NCBI GenBank assembly: GCA_046349085.1
Contig: JAXMDA010000011.1
Location: forward strand, 14,880-78,879
Direction of reading: 5' to 3'
From: JAJXWB01 sp046349085
GTDB lineage: Bacteria > Pseudomonadota > Alphaproteobacteria > Rhizobiales > Beijerinckiaceae
Length of the DNA stretch: 64,000 nt
Shown here: in pieces, positions 63,572-64,000 of the stretch
Position numbering within the stretch: the stretch's first letter is position 1
How the letters are laid out: every line of letters begins with the position of its first letter
Position numbers and translations under genes: made by a program
Notes under the pieces: generated by a model
Databases searched by the model: none
What the model saw: the letters and a program-made list of their open reading frames with translations, nothing else
What the model was told of the DNA's origin: nothing

Positions 63572-64000
63572 CTACAATTCCTCGCGGAACCACACGCGCT
63601 TCTTCTCGTAGTAGAACGGCGTCGGGACATCGTGCGTCATGCCGCCGGCGATCCGTTGTTCGAGCTCCTTCAGCACGACGCGCGTGATGTGCGGCAGGTC
63701 CAGCTCCTGCGCTTCCTTCAGCGGCACCCAGACGAGTTTGACAAGCTCCGTGTCCGCCGTGACGACGCCCTCCACGCGATGGGCGATCCATTTGGCGTCG
63801 AGGCACAGGAAGGTCGTGTCGAAGCGCTTCGGCCGCTTCGGCGGCGTGATGGCGCGCGCGATGAAGCGCACTTCCGAGAGGTCCGGCGCAACGCCATGCG
63901 CCATGAAATCGCTCCAGTCGCCTTCGGGGACCTTGTCGAGCTTGCCGGGCCGCCCGAGCACGAGGCCCGTCTCCTCGAAGGTCTCGCGAATGGCGGCGAG
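63572..64000 (-). CDS. Nudix hydrolase, 3' part (5' end outside window)
   Basis: The visible 142 residues begin inside the Nudix box: RETFEETGLVLG keeps the R-E-x-x-E-E-x-G part with the metal-binding Glu residues. The rest has RFIARAITPPKRPKRFDTTFLC, TELVKLVWVPLKEAQELDLPHITRVVLKELE and a C-terminal FYYEKKRVWFREEL. The frame is open to the right edge, so the start lies outside the window. It resembles the NUDT19/CoA-type or general Nudix phosphohydrolases of alphaproteobacteria; the substrate cannot be told. Confidence 0.88.
   Translation of the reverse strand, partial: LAAIRETFEETGLVLGRPGKLDKVPEGDWSDFMAHGVAPDLSEVRFIARAITPPKRPKRFDTTFLCLDAKWIAHRVEGVVTADTELVKLVWVPLKEAQELDLPHITRVVLKELEQRIAGGMTHDVPTPFYYEKKRVWFREEL

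Overview
The window is high-GC chromosomal DNA from an alphaproteobacterium, most likely of the order Hyphomicrobiales (Rhizobiales). The clearest marker is a circularly permuted, two-piece tmRNA gene whose tag reads ANDNYAPVAVAA. Other markers are the divK-pleD pair, an SspB of the alphaproteobacterial type, a phasin gene next to clpS-clpA, a zinc-finger DinB, EipB, and the small families DUF1489, DUF3572 and DUF4169. Family and genus cannot be fixed from the sequence alone. Almost everything is core or near-core genome. I see no prophage, insertion sequence, integrase, CRISPR array or rRNA operon.

Layout. 1-6.7 kb holds the two subunits of propionyl-CoA carboxylase (pccB cut by the left edge, pccA) around an orphan ABC substrate-binding protein, an M19 dipeptidase and a hotdog thioesterase. 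6.7-11 kb carries a 45-residue membrane protein, a glycine-rich membrane protein, gamma-glutamylcyclotransferase-like protein, panC, acylphosphatase, a DUF805 protein, lipB and tRNA-Leu(GAG). 12-14.3 kb is a probable lipid/acyl-CoA operon (SDR, acyltransferase, crotonase-like). 14.3-15.7 kb carries sspB with two small genes and the tmRNA gene. 15.8-20.3 kb has an FNR-type oxygen regulator, thyA, a DUF188 gene, a polytopic membrane protein and folA. A 26-codon gene with an exceptional ribosome binding site lies antisense between the last two.

20.3-24 kb is the envelope quality-control block hflK-hflC-degP. 24-30 kb has an alpha/beta hydrolase, a Kef-type antiporter, serB, miaA, a GyrI-like protein and a GST. 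30-39 kb has mgtE, a GH25 lipoprotein, a methyltransferase, YdcF, small DUF genes, a rhodanese, an MHS-type transporter, a GST and an SDR. 39-46 kb runs from DUF1489, a VWA protein and a membrane J-protein to a SPOR-containing D-Ala-D-Ala carboxypeptidase, a phasin with a probable PhaR-controlled promoter, and clpS-clpA. 46-55 kb has a HerA-like ATPase, azlCD, HIT, a FemAB-like protein with an unusual insertion, a glycerophosphodiesterase, RidA and EipB. 55-64 kb has a PilZ protein, dinB, divK-pleD, an SDR, a GNAT, rpmG, a ribokinase, an MFS transporter and a truncated Nudix gene.

Functional threads: proteolysis and ribosome rescue (ssrA, sspB, clpS, clpA, hflKC, degP); folate/thymidylate supply (thyA, folA); cell-cycle and c-di-GMP signalling (divK, pleD, a PilZ protein); propionyl-CoA and storage-polymer metabolism (pccAB, phasin). 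No multi-gene defence or other plainly novel system is visible. The most interesting signals are small: the 26-codon gene with a 17-nt anti-16S Shine-Dalgarno region, a low-GC in-frame insertion in the FemAB-like gene, dispersed palindromic repeats, and operator-like palindromes before the phasin gene and mgtE.
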